This document shows, one piece after another, positions 32,699 to 33,470 of a DNA stretch of 33,470 bases. Origin of the DNA: Hellea sp. (GTDB lineage: Bacteria > Pseudomonadota > Alphaproteobacteria > Caulobacterales > Maricaulaceae); assembly GCA_014238285.1 (NCBI GenBank), contig JABABK010000037.1, positions 1 to 33,470 on the forward strand, in the 5' to 3' direction. The translations under genes were made by a program, and so were the position numbers. Positions within the stretch are counted from its first letter, which is position 1. Each line of letters starts with the position of its first letter. The notes under the pieces are model-generated. The model ran no database searches. It was not told the DNA's origin and saw only the letters and a program-made list of their open reading frames with translations.

Positions 32699-32980
32699 TT
32701 AATTCTTATTGTGTCGAAACGGCCAGTATTCAAAATTGCAAACAGGACAAATTTTTGACAGTGTGACTTTTCTTTCATAGCGGGTGTCTTATGAAAATAA
32801 TGTATGGTCACATTTAGGACAACATAATTTTGAAAAAAATATCCCAATCCCTACAAATCCCGCAATAAATGTTGTTATTAGTAAGAATAGATTAGTATTT
32901 AGCGCGCTTCCAATGAAAATAATGTAAGCTAGCAATCCTAAATAAAAGAAGATGTGATTGTACTTTGATCGAATTTTCAT
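32699..32980 (-). pseudogene. Small membrane zinc-ribbon protein gene interrupted by one in-frame stop
   Basis: From ATG 32980 the frame encodes two membrane helices (about residues 9-27 and 30-50), then LCCPKCDHTLFS and a TAA at 32789-32791. The same frame continues DTRYERKVTLSKICPVCNFEYWPFRHNKN to a TAA at 32699. CPKC and CPVC together form a normal four-Cys zinc ribbon, so the stop splits the domain. Either a recent nonsense mutation made this a pseudogene, or the truncated 63-residue protein is made, or there is stop readthrough. AT-rich compared with its neighbours. No named family recognised. Confidence 0.6.
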
Positions 32981-33049
32981 GGCTCTAAACTAAGAAGTTT
33001 TCATACATACGTCTAGATATGATTTGGCGTGTGGGTTCTAATTGGAAAC

Positions 33050-33470
33050 TTACCCCATCTGTAATTCTTTGAGCCTTGCGTAAATTCCGCCGCGTTTTTT
33101 GGAGAGGGATTTATGGGTTCCAGTTTCGACGACTTTACCATCTTCAAGCACATAAATACGGTCGGCTTTTTGCACTGTTGATAGGCGGTGGGCGATGACG
33201 ATGAGCGTTCTTCCATTGGATAATAGATCAAGCGCGTTTTGAACTTTGGCTTCGGAGTCGGCGTCTAGCGCAGAAGTGGCTTCATCGAGCAGCAATATTG
33301 GTGCGTCGCGCAATATAGCGCGGGCGATGGCTAGTCTTTGTTTTTGCCCTCCAGAAATTTGATGAGGGTAGGTGCTAAATATTCTCTCAGGAGTTGGTAG
33401 TTGCACTTCTTCAAAAAGCTTTATGGTAAGCGCTTTTGCAGCTACTTTATCTAATTCTTGATGTAACATA
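33050..33470 (-). CDS. ABC transporter ATP-binding domain (partial, 5' end outside window)
   Basis: Only the last 139 codons are visible. The signature motif [15 protein letters not shown] is followed by Walker [22 protein letters not shown] and the H-loop [29 protein letters not shown], ending [10 protein letters not shown]. This C-terminal part reads as an MsbA-type multidrug/lipid exporter. The segment before the signature ([21 protein letters not shown]) instead resembles the helical region of oligopeptide (Opp/Dpp) ATPases, and its GC content is lower (about 37% against 52% by hand count). It may therefore be a recombinant. Walker A and any membrane domain lie beyond the right edge, so importer or exporter cannot be decided. 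Confidence 0.8.
   Translation of the reverse strand, partial: MLHQELDKVAAKALTIKLFEEVQLPTPERIFSTYPHQISGGQKQRLAIARAILRDAPILLLDEATSALDADSEAKVQNALDLLSNGRTLIVIAHRLSTVQKADRIYVLEDGKVVETGTHKSLSKKRGGIYARLKELQMG

Noticed and set aside
1-33470. CRISPR array, tRNA genes or insertion sequences
   Set aside because: No regularly spaced repeats, no cloverleaf-type conserved T-arm sequences and no transposase motifs were found on reading both strands.

Overview
The window looks like a chromosomal stretch of a marine-type alphaproteobacterium, probably from the Hyphomonadaceae/Maricaulales/Robiginitomaculum side of the class. This is inferred from a GC content in the high 40s (by eye), the alphaproteobacterial DUF374-waaA-lpxK-lpxL lipid A block, a DUF2093 gene, an M23 peptidase ending in the HLC variant, and the mix of an AlkB hydroxylase, a TonB receptor and a flavin-dependent halogenase. 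No tRNA, rRNA, CRISPR array, insertion sequence or prophage was seen.

Layout. 1-672 (minus): 5' part of a secreted family I lipase that runs off the left edge. 1027-4021 (minus): operon of a Uup-type ABC-F ATPase, a PPK2 polyphosphate kinase and a small membrane protein. 4083-7478 (plus): a giant MscK/MscM-type mechanosensitive channel. 7577-8899 (plus): a short-chain dehydrogenase lacking its catalytic Tyr, and an HCCA-isomerase/kappa-GST protein. 8972-9730: a GspG-like anchored protein preceded by a decayed, deleted copy of itself. 9980-13840: alkB divergent from a TetR regulator and a TonB receptor, with twin operator-like palindromes between them. 13873-16451: prfA translationally coupled to a tryptophan-halogenase-like gene, where prmC would be expected. 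16495-16656: a candidate 6S RNA. 16705-22446 (all minus): DMT exporter, cupin, nadA, HD hydrolase, MORN-repeat protein, RidA-like lipoprotein and KAS III. 22541-24390: two palindromic REP-like elements flanking DUF2093, M23 lipoprotein and chorismate mutase. 24394-28350 (minus): lipid A/KDO operon. 28401-29060 (plus): a Cys-based phosphatase. 29169-31483 (plus): glycine betaine monooxygenase gbcAB. 31541-32691 (plus): parDE toxin-antitoxin pair and a methyltransferase. 32699-32980 (minus): a small zinc-ribbon membrane gene split by a stop codon. 33050-33470 (minus): the 3' end of a mosaic ABC ATPase gene.

The genome is compact. Many neighbouring genes share a stop/start overlap (TAATG, ATGA or TAGTG), so operon membership can be read with some confidence. 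Functionally the window combines envelope building (lipid A, KDO, LytM peptidase, mechanosensitive channel), scavenging or oxidation of organic compounds (lipase, AlkB, TonB receptor, glycine betaine demethylation) and housekeeping (RF1, NAD synthesis, chorismate mutase).

I found no large, clearly new defence or biosynthetic system. The most unusual items are small: the split zinc-ribbon gene, the REP-like pair with compensatory stem changes, the prfA-halogenase coupling, the duplicated 3' end of the DMT gene that overlaps the candidate 6S RNA, the KAS III/RidA-lipoprotein pair, and the composition break in the terminal ABC gene.
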